From Tatumella sp. JGM91 (GTDB taxonomy: Bacteria > Pseudomonadota > Gammaproteobacteria > Enterobacterales > Enterobacteriaceae): a stretch of 64,000 nt of DNA. Positions 47,018-56,548 of this stretch are shown here, piece after piece (within the stretch, counting starts at the first letter, position 1; every line of letters begins with the position of its first letter). Below the pieces are notes generated by a model. It ran no database searches and was not told where the DNA came from. It saw nothing but the letters and a program-made list of their open reading frames with translations. Position numbers and translations under genes: made by a program. The stretch lies in the NCBI RefSeq assembly GCF_018257575.1, contig NZ_JAERJP010000008.1, forward strand, positions 188-64,187. The letters are read 5' to 3'.

Positions 47018-48454
47018 ATGCGATTTTTACGACTTATATCAGGATTGACTCTCGCTTTTACTCTGCAGGCTCAGGCCGCTATCCCTGTAGAGCAATATAC
47101 ACAATATTTGCCGGACGGGGCCAGCCTTGCGTTCCTGGCACAAAAAGTCGGCTCACAGGAACCCCTGGTGGATTACCGTGCACATCAGATGGCGCTCCCC
47201 GCCAGTACCATGAAAATATTCACCGCACTCAGTGCATTACTGGAGCTGGGTAAAGATTTCAGGTTTCAGACCACATTTGAAACCAAAGGTAACATCAGTA
47301 ACGGCACATTACAGGGAGACTTAATTGCCCGGTTTGCCGGCGACCCGACTTTTACCCGCCAGGACCTGCGGGTCATGGTAAACAGTCTGAAAAAACAAGG
47401 GATCACTCATATTCAGGGCAATCTGGTGATTGATACATCAGTGTTTGCCAGCCACGATGCTGCTCCGGGCTGGCCGTGGAATGATCTGACCCAGTGTTTC
47501 AGTGCCCCGCCGGGTGCAGCGATCATCGACAAAAACTGCTTTTCCGTCGCACTTTACAGTGCCGATACCCCCGGCCAGAATGCCTATATCCGCATTGCGT
47601 CTTACTATCCGGCTCATATGTTCAGCGAGGTAAAAACCATCGCACCGAACTCCGGAGAAGGTCAGTACTGCGAGCTGGATGTGGTACCCGGAGAATTAAA
47701 CCGTTATACCCTGACCGGATGCTTGCGCAAACGTGCCGACCCGCTGCCTTTAGCCTTTGCTGTACAAAATGGCGCGGCCTGGGCCGGAGAAATTCTGCGT
47801 GATGAACTGCGTCAGGCGGATATCGATTACAGCGGACAACTGCTGCGTCAGACACAGCCAACCCCCGCAGGAACAATACTTGCCAGCCACGATTCCGCAC
47901 CTTTGCATGACCTGCTGCATCATATGCTGAAGGTTTCCGACAATATGTATGCAGACACCATCTTCCGTACCATCGGCCATCATTACTTTAATGTGCCGGG
48001 TACCTACCGCGCAGGCTCAGACGCTGTCAGAAGGATTCTGAAAGAAAAGGCCGGTATTGATTTAGGTAATACAGTACAGATGGATGGTTCCGGTTTATCC
48101 CGACATGATCTGGTTTCTCCGGAAACAATGATGCAGGCTCTGCAGTACATCGGCAAAAATGACAGCAGCCTGGACTTTATCAGTATGTTACCCCTGTCAG
48201 GCCATGACGGTACCCTGCAATATCGTGGCGGTTTACATGAGGCCGGGGTCGATGGCAAGTTGTCAGCAAAAACCGGTTCTCTGCAAGGCGTATACAATCT
48301 GGCGGGCTTCCTGACGACAGCCAGCGGCAGCAAAGTCGCTTTTGTCCAGTACCTGTCCGGATATGCTGTACCACCGCAGGACCAGCGCACGCGCCGCGTA
48401 CCTCTGGTGCGCTTCGAAAGCCGCCTGTATCGCGATTTATATCAGCAATACTAG
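47018..48454 (+). CDS. dacB: D-alanyl-D-alanine carboxypeptidase/endopeptidase PBP4
   Basis: The 478-residue class C penicillin-binding protein trims peptidoglycan peptides in the periplasm. Signal peptide 1-20 (cut at AQA/A). Active-site STMK 63-66, SDN in KVSDNMYADTIFR (about 307), and KTG in SAKTGSLQGVYNLAGFL (about 418) are all present, with the large insertion domain between the first two as in E. coli. The family genomic position next to greA is retained. Confidence 0.95.
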   Translation: MRFLRLISGLTLAFTLQAQAAIPVEQYTQYLPDGASLAFLAQKVGSQEPLVDYRAHQMALPASTMKIFTALSALLELGKDFRFQTTFETKGNISNGTLQGDLIARFAGDPTFTRQDLRVMVNSLKKQGITHIQGNLVIDTSVFASHDAAPGWPWNDLTQCFSAPPGAAIIDKNCFSVALYSADTPGQNAYIRIASYYPAHMFSEVKTIAPNSGEGQYCELDVVPGELNRYTLTGCLRKRADPLPLAFAVQNGAAWAGEILRDELRQADIDYSGQLLRQTQPTPAGTILASHDSAPLHDLLHHMLKVSDNMYADTIFRTIGHHYFNVPGTYRAGSDAVRRILKEKAGIDLGNTVQMDGSGLSRHDLVSPETMMQALQYIGKNDSSLDFISMLPLSGHDGTLQYRGGLHEAGVDGKLSAKTGSLQGVYNLAGFLTTASGSKVAFVQYLSGYAVPPQDQRTRRVPLVRFESRLYRDLYQQY

Positions 48455-48476
48455 TCACCGGCCATCTGATAGCAGA

Positions 48477-48509
48477 AAGCCGCCTTCGTTGCTGAAGGCG
48501 GCTTTTTTT
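48477..48509. terminator. Bidirectional terminator dacB/fepA
   Basis: AAAGCCGCCTTC-GTTGCT-GAAGGCGGCTTTTTTT between the convergent dacB and fepA genes. Confidence 0.92.
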
Positions 48510-48527
48510 ACGGAAGTAACCCGCGGA

Positions 48528-50861
48528 TCAGAAGTGGGTATTAAGACTCATATAAAAAGTCCGTCCGGACTCGTTATAGGTATTCGCCCCTGCCCCGTAG
48601 ATGGTAATCGGGTTAAGCGCTCCTGTTGAGGTGATAGTCCCTGTTGACTGAGCGTTACCTTCGCGGAAGTGACGTTTATCAAACAGGTTTTCTATACCCG
48701 CCGTGATACTGACATTTTTGGTGGCATCCCAGGTCGCGCTGGCACCGACAATGCTGTAAGGACTGACTTCCCGGGTATCAGGATAACCCACCACATTACC
48801 GCGGTAATCGAGGCGTTTAGGTTTCTGACGACCATACCAGGTGAAGGTCGTTGCCAGCCAAAGATCATCCCGCGCCTGCCAGGTCAGTCCGGAGTTCAGC
48901 GTAAACTGCGGGATAACCGATAAACGATCGCCGGTGGTTTTATTTTTACTCTGCAGCATCCAGGTCATATTGTTATTCCAGTTGACTGTATCCGTCAGCG
49001 GAATATTCAGTGTCCCTTCCAGACCTTCCACCAGCGCTTTAGGTACGTTTTCCCACTGATAGATATACGTTCCGGTACTGCTGGTGCCCAGAATATTGTT
49101 ACCGGCCTCAATTTTATTGCGATAATCATTGCGGAACCAGGTCACTCCTGCCTGTAGCCCCGTCTCGTTTTTGTATTCCAGGCCGATCTCTTTGTTAACA
49201 CTGGTTTCGGCTTTAAGGTTATCGTTACCCATCAGATAACAGCCCGCGCCGGTTCCTGTGTAGCCATAACAGCCCTGACCATTACTGTACAGAATGTAGT
49301 TGTTGTTGGTCTGATACAGATTAGGCGCTTTATATGCCCGGGCGATACCCATCTTCAGTGTCAGATTGTCGGTCAGGTTCTGGGACAGATTCAGCGACGG
49401 GCTCCAGTTAGTCCCTGAAATGGAATGGTGGTCAAAACGCAGTGCCGGCGTTAATACCGTGCTGTCGGTAATATCCATATTATCTTCAGCAAACAGAGAA
49501 AAGATGTCAGCACTGGAATAGGGATCACGGGTGCCGGTAGTCACACCCTCGATCGCTCCGCCCGTTTTGTTGCCGGTCAGTGCCTGGCTGGTAGAAATAC
49601 CGTCTTTCATCCTCTGCTGGTTCCATTCGGTACCGAGGGTCAGGTTCTGATTGACCAGCGCCGTAAACGGGATACTGATTTCACTGTGCAATAATACATC
49701 GCTCAGGTCGATATCAGCAAAACCGGCATCAGTATTAAAAATACCTTCAGTGCCGCCAGCCAGACCTTCGGCCAGTCGTGAGTTACGGGTTCTTTCATAC
49801 TGTGCATAAGTATTAGTGCTGACCCCGTTATCCCAGACGCCGGTCCAGGTCAGGGCATAATTCTGGCGATAAATACGGTTGGTTTCCTTGCCGTACATCG
49901 ACTTCACATAATCGGAGGTATTGGTATTCTGAGTATCGCCGGCATACAGGTTACCCTGACGACTGGTTCCGGCTTCAAACTCCAGATGCTGGTTGCGGGC
50001 AAACTCCCAGTTCAGTTTACCGTGCAGTTCTTTATCCACTACCCCTTCGCGCCCTGCCGGGTAACTGCCCGTATAAATACCGGAACGCGGCGTCGTATGA
50101 TCTTTGTTGATATCGTAAGAGTCAGCCTGCGTTTTATCCAGGTTACCCCAGATACTCAGCGTCAGGCTGTCTGATACGGGGCCCATCAGGCTGAAGTTAG
50201 TACGTTTGGTGGCGCCTTCCGCTTTATGCTGCGGTGCATTCAGGTAAGTATCCCATGAACCATGCCACTGGCTGGTCGCCTGTTTGGTTATGATATTCAC
50301 CACTCCGCCCATGGCGCCGTTACCGTAGCGGGCTGCTGCCGGACCACGGATGACTTCAATACGCTCAATCATTTCCGGGGGTACCCAGTTGGAATCACCG
50401 CGGGTATCACGTTCACCACGCCAGCCAAAGCGCACTGAATTACGGCTGGATACCGGTTTACCATCGATCAGAATCAGGGTGTTTTCCGGCCCCATACCAC
50501 GGATATCAATCTGACGATTGTTGCCGCGCTGGCCACTGGTCGAGTTACCCGTAAGGTTTACCCCGGGCATGGTCCGGACAATTTCTGATACATCGCGGGC
50601 CGGCGGATGCTTGCGGATTTCGTCGGCAGTAATCGTCGAGACACCCGGTGCCTGTAAGTTTTGCTGTCTGGCGGTCACAATAATTGTGCCATTTTGCGGG
50701 TCTGTCTTACTGGTGACAGATGTTTCAGATGCCTTTTGCTGGCTGGTCACTGCTCCGTCAACAGGGGCTGGTTCTGCGGCCGCCGCCTGGAAGGATAAAA
50801 AGAACGCTGTAGCCCCAATCTCAAGGCATACAGCCGTGGAAAACCGAGATAATTTTTTCAT
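48528..50861 (-). CDS. fepA: Ferric enterobactin outer-membrane receptor FepA
   Basis: The 777-residue TonB-dependent receptor has a signal peptide (about 1-38, cut near AAA/EPAP), the TonB box GTIIVTA (about 58-64), and a plug domain with QNLQAPGVSTITADEIRKHP, NRQIDIRGMGPENTLILIDGKPVSSRNSVR and RGPAAARYGNGAMGGVVNIITK, almost identical to E. coli FepA. A 22-strand barrel ends ESGRTFYMSLNTHF with a terminal Phe. The mature N-terminus has an extra Gln/Thr/Ser-rich stretch (about 40-57) before the TonB box. Divergent from fes, sharing a Fur-controlled region. Confidence 0.95.
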   Translation of the reverse strand: MKKLSRFSTAVCLEIGATAFFLSFQAAAAEPAPVDGAVTSQQKASETSVTSKTDPQNGTIIVTARQQNLQAPGVSTITADEIRKHPPARDVSEIVRTMPGVNLTGNSTSGQRGNNRQIDIRGMGPENTLILIDGKPVSSRNSVRFGWRGERDTRGDSNWVPPEMIERIEVIRGPAAARYGNGAMGGVVNIITKQATSQWHGSWDTYLNAPQHKAEGATKRTNFSLMGPVSDSLTLSIWGNLDKTQADSYDINKDHTTPRSGIYTGSYPAGREGVVDKELHGKLNWEFARNQHLEFEAGTSRQGNLYAGDTQNTNTSDYVKSMYGKETNRIYRQNYALTWTGVWDNGVSTNTYAQYERTRNSRLAEGLAGGTEGIFNTDAGFADIDLSDVLLHSEISIPFTALVNQNLTLGTEWNQQRMKDGISTSQALTGNKTGGAIEGVTTGTRDPYSSADIFSLFAEDNMDITDSTVLTPALRFDHHSISGTNWSPSLNLSQNLTDNLTLKMGIARAYKAPNLYQTNNNYILYSNGQGCYGYTGTGAGCYLMGNDNLKAETSVNKEIGLEYKNETGLQAGVTWFRNDYRNKIEAGNNILGTSSTGTYIYQWENVPKALVEGLEGTLNIPLTDTVNWNNNMTWMLQSKNKTTGDRLSVIPQFTLNSGLTWQARDDLWLATTFTWYGRQKPKRLDYRGNVVGYPDTREVSPYSIVGASATWDATKNVSITAGIENLFDKRHFREGNAQSTGTITSTGALNPITIYGAGANTYNESGRTFYMSLNTHF

Positions 50862-51044
50862 AGTAAGATCCTGGTCCTCTCCCGCGCGCAAATATGGAGC
50901 AGAAGATCCGGTTATATAGTCAGGTTTTTATCCAGTGTCTGACTGCGATCCTGCAGACAACTGCTTGTGCTGTGCGGGGTTACAGAAGATCCGGAAACAG
51001 TGAGCAGTTATAAATGCGCTAACAACAGACGGTGAAACAGACTA

Positions 51045-51079
51045 TTGCAAACCGAAATAATTATCAATACTATTATCAG
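51045..51079 (+). promoter_or_regulatory. fes promoter with overlapping Fur box
   Basis: -35 TTGCAA (51045-51050), 17-bp spacer, -10 TACTAT (51068-51073). ATAATTATCAATACTATTATC (51057-51077) is a degenerate Fur repeat (NATWAT-type hexamers, reverse strand GATAAT...GATAAT). Iron-dependent repression is expected for fes-mbtH-entF, and possibly fepA on the other strand. Confidence 0.65.
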
Positions 51080-51116
51080 TCACTATTACTGTTTTGCTGA
51101 TGTGAATACCCCGCAG

Positions 51117-52358
51117 ATGGCTATCCCTGAATGGTTTACTGAACACCCCGGGAGTGAATCCTGGTGGCAACAACAACAACAGCAAGGATTACCCAGGATT
51201 GAAGACCCGGCCGGAGGTGAATGTCTGGTGACATTCCTGTGGCGCGATCCGCAGGGCTGCGAGAAAACCTCTGCCTGTCAGCATGTCTGGATAAACATCA
51301 CCGGTATCACTGACCACCATCAGAAAACTCCGCCCCGTTCACTGCAGCGAATTGCCGGCAGCGACGTCTGGTTCTGGCAAACGACCCTGCCGGCTGACTG
51401 GCGTGGCAGCTATTGCCTGATCCCCGATAGCAGTACCGATACTCCTGATGATGCCGCTGATGTTTATCAGCGCCGTGAATGGTGGCGCCAGAAATTTACC
51501 GTTGCCCGACACGATCCCCTGAATCCGTTACGCCACTGGTCAGGAGGACGCGGAATGTCTGTGTCCCCGCTGCACATGCCCGATGCCCCGCCCCAGCCGG
51601 AATGGCAATCGCTGGATCAGGACCGACAGCCCGCGGCGCCAACAGATAAATATCTGTGGGACAGTGCTCTGCTGGGTAACCAGCGCAGAATACATCTCTG
51701 CCAGACAGGATCACCGGACGATGCTTCACGTCCTCTGGTACTGCTGCTGGACGGCCAGTTCTGGGCAGACCAGATGCCGGTGGCCGGGCCATTACATTCC
51801 CTCACCACCCGTCACCGGTTACCACCGGCTATTTACGTAATGATCGATATTATCGATCGTCAGCACCGCACCCGTGAGCTGACCTGTAATCCGGAGTTCT
51901 GGCTGGCGATACAGCAGGAGTTATTACCACTGATTAGCCAATGGACCCGCTGGCAGCCTGCTGCCGAACGAACGCTGGTGGCGGGTCAGAGCTTTGGCGG
52001 ACTCTCTGCCGTCTATGCAGCCCTGCGCTGGCCAGAGGTGTTCTCTGCGGCAATCAGCTTATCCGGGTCATTCTGGTGGCCAGCCCGTGGCAAGCCAGAC
52101 GGATGGCTGACTGAACAGCTTAACCGGCAGGCTTTTGCTGCAGCACCGCGACGAATTTATCTTGAGGCAGGACGTCGTGAACACATTATCTGTCAGGCCA
52201 ATAGTGTGATGCTGGGAGCCCTGAAGCAGCAGAATATTGATGCGACACTGAAGTTGTTCGAAGGAGGGCATGACGCATTATGCTGGCGCGGAGGTTTACT
52301 CGACGGCTTACAGGCAATACTTAATCCCGTTTCCGAAGCAATAAAGGAAGGAACATGA
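51117..52358 (+). CDS. fes: Enterochelin esterase
   Basis: The 413-residue cytosolic esterase cuts the trilactone of imported ferric enterobactin and releases iron. An N-terminal immunoglobulin-like domain (about 15-150, VTFLWRDPQG, GITDHHQKTPPRSLQRIAGSDVWFWQ) precedes the alpha/beta hydrolase domain with nucleophile Ser292 in AGQSFGG, and catalytic His in GGHDALCWRGG (about 388). The frame opens at TTG 51045, but that TTG is the promoter -35 element; ATG 51117 is the best start, though its RBS is poor, and GTG 51102 is an alternative. The mbtH-like gene follows after 1 bp. Confidence 0.93.
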   Translation: MAIPEWFTEHPGSESWWQQQQQQGLPRIEDPAGGECLVTFLWRDPQGCEKTSACQHVWINITGITDHHQKTPPRSLQRIAGSDVWFWQTTLPADWRGSYCLIPDSSTDTPDDAADVYQRREWWRQKFTVARHDPLNPLRHWSGGRGMSVSPLHMPDAPPQPEWQSLDQDRQPAAPTDKYLWDSALLGNQRRIHLCQTGSPDDASRPLVLLLDGQFWADQMPVAGPLHSLTTRHRLPPAIYVMIDIIDRQHRTRELTCNPEFWLAIQQELLPLISQWTRWQPAAERTLVAGQSFGGLSAVYAALRWPEVFSAAISLSGSFWWPARGKPDGWLTEQLNRQAFAAAPRRIYLEAGRREHIICQANSVMLGALKQQNIDATLKLFEGGHDALCWRGGLLDGLQAILNPVSEAIKEGT

Positions 52359-52359
52359 T

Positions 52360-52581
52360 ATGGAGAATCTTCATCCCTTTGATCAGCCTGATGTTTACGG
52401 TTTTATCCTGAAAAATCATGCCGGTCAGTACAGCTTCTGGCCCGCATTTCTGGCCATTCCCGCGGGCTGGCAGCCGGTGTCTGGCCCTCAGCCTCAGGAA
52501 CAATGCCTGCTGTGGCTGGAAACACACTGGACGGATATCCGTCCCGAAGAGTCACCGAATACCGGAAGTCGTTATGTCTGA
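52360..52581 (+). CDS. ybdZ: MbtH-like NRPS accessory protein (YbdZ)
   Basis: The 73-residue MbtH-fold protein activates the adenylation domain of EntF. Family features: NPFD-like HPFDQPDVYGFILKNHAGQYSFWPAFLAIPAGWQPVSGP and the late Trp-rich CLLWLETHWTDIRP. It is wedged between fes (1-bp gap) and entF (8-bp overlap), as in E. coli, indicating translational coupling. Confidence 0.95.
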   Translation: MENLHPFDQPDVYGFILKNHAGQYSFWPAFLAIPAGWQPVSGPQPQEQCLLWLETHWTDIRPEESPNTGSRYV

Positions 52582-55500
52582 GCAAGTAAACTGGCTGCCT
52601 CTGATCGCAGCACAACCGGGTATCTGGATGGCAGATCAGCTGTCACCTCACAGCAATGCTTACGCGGTTGCCCACGTTGTCGAACTGACAGGGCATATTT
52701 CCCTGGCACATTTAATCACCGCAATTAAGCTCGGACTGACCGAAGCTGATACTCTGCATATGGTATTCCGGGAAACCGAGGGGGAGGCAGTACAGGGCCA
52801 GGGTAATGCGCCACTGATTGCTCCTGAATATATCGATCTCCGGCAACAGACTGATCCGTATCTGGCGGCTGATACTCTGATACAACAGGATCTGCACAGT
52901 GATCTGCGACTCGCTGCAGGTAAACCACTGTATCGTCATCTGATATTACAGGTCGCGGATCACCACTGGCGCTGGTACCAGCGTTATCATCATATTGCTA
53001 TCGACGGCTTTAGTTTTACCGCTCTGACCAAACGTATCGCCGACATCTATACCGCCTGTTGTCAGTCAGCCCCCGCCGGACCTTCACCTTTTATACCGTT
53101 CAGCGAAGTAGTGAGTGAATATCTTGACTACCGGCAATCCGTAGCATGGCAACGGGATGCAGGCTACTGGCAGGAGAAAGTGGCAGCGCTGCCACCGGCA
53201 GTCACTCTGTCAGAACAGCCGCTGGCCGGACAAATTCCGGCGACCCGTCTGTTGCGCCATCATCTGACATTATCTGCCGCTGAATTACAGCCAGTTACCG
53301 GACAACTGGCAGCGAAACAGCTGACTCTGACAGACGGAGCCATCGCGCTGATCGCGGTCTGGCTGGCCCGTCTGACCGGCCAGCAACCTTTCAGCTGCGG
53401 ATTTATTTTTATGCGCCGGCTGGGGTCTGCGGCATTATGCGCCACCGGCCCGGTAATCAATGTACTGCCGATGGCGGTGGACTATGATCCGGACCTGACT
53501 CTGACTGAGCTGGCAAACCGTCTGACAAAAGAAGTAAAACGCAACCGCCGCCACCAGCGCTATGATGCCGAACAGGTAATGCGTGATGCAGGCAGGCACG
53601 GGGATAATGATCCGCTGTACGGTCCGGTCATTAATGTAAAAATGTTCGATTATCAGCTGTGTTTTAACGGGCTGCCGGCTGAAACCCGCCATCTGGCTTC
53701 CGGACCGGTACGTGACCTGGAAATAGCCCTGTATCCCGGCGAAAACGGTGAGCTGACCGTTGAATTACTGGCGAATGCCGAACGTTACGATGCCGGACAA
53801 TTACAGGAACACCTGGAACGTCTGCCGCTGCTGGCTGAACAATTCGGCCGCTCTGCCGGCCTTAAATGTTCAGAAGCCCTCATACTGAACCGCCATGAAC
53901 AGCAGCAAATCGCTGAAATTAACCAGACAGACCACAGCTTACCGGCAGAAACACTGTACAGTCTGCTGGCACAGCAGGCACAATCCACTCCGCAGGCGAT
54001 TGCTCTGGCTGATATTCACCGCCAGCTGGATTACCGGGAAATGCACCAGCAGGTGCTGGCTCTGGCACAGCAACTGCTGGCGGCGGGTGTCAGACACGGC
54101 GATATTGTGGCAGTTGCCCTGCCCCGTTCCGTGTATCTGTCGCTGGCCCTGCAGGCCATTGTCCGGTTGGGGGCCATCTGGCTGCCACTCGATACGGGTT
54201 ATCCTGATGACCGGCTGCAACTAATGCTGGAAGATGCCGGTCCGAAACTGCTGATCACTGAGGCCGGGCTGGCAGCACGCTTTCAGGCGATCACTGATGT
54301 CGCCAGGTATCACTATCAGTCTTTATTACCTGCTTTAACCGTCCCCCTTAAAGCAACAGAACCCGCTCCCGGCGACGGGGCTTATCTGATCTATACCTCC
54401 GGTTCAACCGGCAGGCCAAAAGGCGTACTGGTCGGCCATCAGGCAATAGTCAACCGCCTGTTATGGATGCAAAACCACTATGCACTGGCAGCCAGTGATG
54501 TGGTGCTGCAAAAAACACCGGCCAGTTTTGATGTCTCTGTCTGGGAATTCTTCTGGCCGCTGATCACCGGGGCCCGGCTGATGATGGCTCCGCCGGAATC
54601 ACACCGCGAACCGGATATTTTACTGCAGTTAATTCTCGACTATCAGGTCACTGTGCTCCATTTTGTCCCCTCCATGCTGGCAGCATTTACTGCGTCACTG
54701 GACAGTGAAACAGCGGCGCAGACAGGAAAACAACTGCGCAGAGTATTTTGCAGCGGCGAAGCCTTACCGGCTTCTCTTGCCCGCCAGTGGCAGACTTTAT
54801 GCGGCACGGAACTGCACAACTTATATGGCCCGACGGAAGCGGCGGTCGACGTCAGCGGGTATCCTGCTTTTGGGGACGCCCTGGCGGCGGTCACTGGCAA
54901 CAGCGTACCTATAGGTTTTCCCGTATGGAATACGGGTCTGCATATTCTGGATAACAGACTGCAGCCGGTACCTCCGGGTATTGCCGGGGAGCTATGGCTG
55001 AGCGGTGTACAACTGGCTGAGGGCTACCTCGGCCGTCCGGGACTGACAGCGACCCGGTTTGTCGCACTGCCCGGCAAACATGGCGAACGTATGTATCGTA
55101 CCGGAGATGTCGTCCGACGACTGGAAAAAGGGGCTATCGAGTACCTCGGCCGTAATGACGATCAACTGAAAATTCGTGGCCAGCGCATCGAACTGACCGA
55201 AATAGATCATCTACTACAGGGACTGGCAGGTATACGTCAGGCAGTTACAGTGGCGCGTGTTTTACAGCCCCCCCGTCATGGCAGCCAAGCGGGCTGGGAA
55301 GATGCCCGCCAGCTTATTTCTTACGTCATCAGCGATCAGCCGACAGACAGCGAACAACTGCGTGCAGAGTTGTCAGCACATTTGCCGGCCCATATGGTAC
55401 CGATAGTGATTATGCAGGTGGACGATTTCCCGCTGAGCAGTAATGGCAAGCTGGATCGAAAAGCCTTACCCCTGCCGGAGACCGGTGCCGGAAAAATACA

Positions 55501-56500
55501 GCGTTTGCCTGAGCCGGGACTGGAAAGCACACTGGCGACAGAGTTCGCCGCCATACTCGGTTGTGACCAGGTTTATGCCAGCGATGATTTCTTTGCTCTG
55601 GGGGGGCATTCACTGCTGGCGATGCGTCTTGCCGCACGGTTACGCCAGGTTTTAGCGATCCCCGTGACCGTCGGACAAATTATGATCGCTCCGGGTGTTG
55701 AAGCTCTTGCCAGGCTGCTGACCGCGCCGACAGAAAATACCACAGAGGCTGCGGGTTTCTCTGACCTGCTGCCGTTACGCGAAGCTGGCGGACCAGAACT
55801 TTTCTGTTTCCACCCGGCCTCCGGATTTGCCTGGCAATTCAGTATCCTGCGACGTTATCTGGACCCGCACTGGCAAATCACCGGTATACAGTCCCCTGCC
55901 GTACAAGGGGTTCTGAATAATAGTCAGCATATTGATGAGGTCTGCGAAGCACATTTACAACGCCTCCGCCAGCGCCAGCCCCATGGGCCGTATTATCTGC
56001 TCGGTTATTCACTGGGTGGCACACTTGCTCAGGGGGTGGCCGCCAGGCTGGAAGCGGCCGGTGAGCAGGTAGCTTTCCTCGGACTGCTGGATACCTGGCC
56101 GCCGGAAACCCAGAACTGGGACGAACGCCAGGGAAAAAATGTGTTGGATCCGGAAGTGCTGGCCGAAGTTGACCGTGAGCGAGAGCAGTTTATGCAAAGC
56201 CAGCGCACAATGGCAGGCGAAGAAATGTCAGAAATGTTTGATGTTATCAGCGCTAACTATGCCAGCGCAGTACGCTTACTCACAACGGCTGGCAGTGCGA
56301 AATTTGGCGGTAATGCAGTTATGTTTCTGGCAGAAAAAACCCGCCAGCCAGGCATGGATGCCCGGCAATGCTGGGCGCCGTATCTCCCGCAATTACAGAT
56401 TGTTCCGCTGAACTGCGCTCATTCAGAGATTCTTTCTGACAAGGTATTCACCCGGCTTGGCCCGGCCATCAATCAGTATCTGAAAGCATCTGCACCATAA
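52574..56500 (+). CDS. entF: Enterobactin non-ribosomal peptide synthetase EntF
   Basis: The 1308-residue NRPS loads serine, condenses it with 2,3-dihydroxybenzoate and cyclises the trimer. Condensation domain (about 1-440, HHIAIDG 139-145). Adenylation domain (about 460-960): YTSGSTGRPKG (607-617), LYGPTEAAVD, YRTGDVVR, NGKLDRKALP. Carrier domain: phosphopantetheine Ser1013 in FFALGGHSLLAM. Thioesterase (about 1065-1308): Ser1146 in GYSLGG, late His in NCAHSEIL. Same domain order as E. coli (1293 residues). The start at 52574 overlaps the MbtH gene; the 52-codon in-frame extension is antisense-free but lies inside that gene and is rejected. Confidence 0.96.
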   Translation: MSEQVNWLPLIAAQPGIWMADQLSPHSNAYAVAHVVELTGHISLAHLITAIKLGLTEADTLHMVFRETEGEAVQGQGNAPLIAPEYIDLRQQTDPYLAADTLIQQDLHSDLRLAAGKPLYRHLILQVADHHWRWYQRYHHIAIDGFSFTALTKRIADIYTACCQSAPAGPSPFIPFSEVVSEYLDYRQSVAWQRDAGYWQEKVAALPPAVTLSEQPLAGQIPATRLLRHHLTLSAAELQPVTGQLAAKQLTLTDGAIALIAVWLARLTGQQPFSCGFIFMRRLGSAALCATGPVINVLPMAVDYDPDLTLTELANRLTKEVKRNRRHQRYDAEQVMRDAGRHGDNDPLYGPVINVKMFDYQLCFNGLPAETRHLASGPVRDLEIALYPGENGELTVELLANAERYDAGQLQEHLERLPLLAEQFGRSAGLKCSEALILNRHEQQQIAEINQTDHSLPAETLYSLLAQQAQSTPQAIALADIHRQLDYREMHQQVLALAQQLLAAGVRHGDIVAVALPRSVYLSLALQAIVRLGAIWLPLDTGYPDDRLQLMLEDAGPKLLITEAGLAARFQAITDVARYHYQSLLPALTVPLKATEPAPGDGAYLIYTSGSTGRPKGVLVGHQAIVNRLLWMQNHYALAASDVVLQKTPASFDVSVWEFFWPLITGARLMMAPPESHREPDILLQLILDYQVTVLHFVPSMLAAFTASLDSETAAQTGKQLRRVFCSGEALPASLARQWQTLCGTELHNLYGPTEAAVDVSGYPAFGDALAAVTGNSVPIGFPVWNTGLHILDNRLQPVPPGIAGELWLSGVQLAEGYLGRPGLTATRFVALPGKHGERMYRTGDVVRRLEKGAIEYLGRNDDQLKIRGQRIELTEIDHLLQGLAGIRQAVTVARVLQPPRHGSQAGWEDARQLISYVISDQPTDSEQLRAELSAHLPAHMVPIVIMQVDDFPLSSNGKLDRKALPLPETGAGKIQRLPEPGLESTLATEFAAILGCDQVYASDDFFALGGHSLLAMRLAARLRQVLAIPVTVGQIMIAPGVEALARLLTAPTENTTEAAGFSDLLPLREAGGPELFCFHPASGFAWQFSILRRYLDPHWQITGIQSPAVQGVLNNSQHIDEVCEAHLQRLRQRQPHGPYYLLGYSLGGTLAQGVAARLEAAGEQVAFLGLLDTWPPETQNWDERQGKNVLDPEVLAEVDREREQFMQSQRTMAGEEMSEMFDVISANYASAVRLLTTAGSAKFGGNAVMFLAEKTRQPGMDARQCWAPYLPQLQIVPLNCAHSEILSDKVFTRLGPAINQYLKASAP

Positions 56501-56507
56501 ACTGTTC

Positions 56508-56537
56508 ATGCCGGACGAAGATTGTATCGTCCGGCAT
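56508..56537. terminator. Hairpin between convergent entF and fepC
   Basis: Perfect 11-bp stem ATGCCGGACGA / TCGTCCGGCAT with 8-nt loop. No clear T-run on either side. Confidence 0.6.
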
Positions 56538-56548
56538 GGTACAGCAGG

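Noticed and set aside
51057-51077. Reading the fes upstream AT-rich palindromes as a terminator of a divergent gene
   Set aside because: No GC stem; hexamer pattern and promoter overlap fit Fur better.
52418-52573. 52-codon N-terminal extension of entF
   Set aside because: Overlaps the mbtH-like gene in another frame; MSEQ at 52574 matches the known EntF start.
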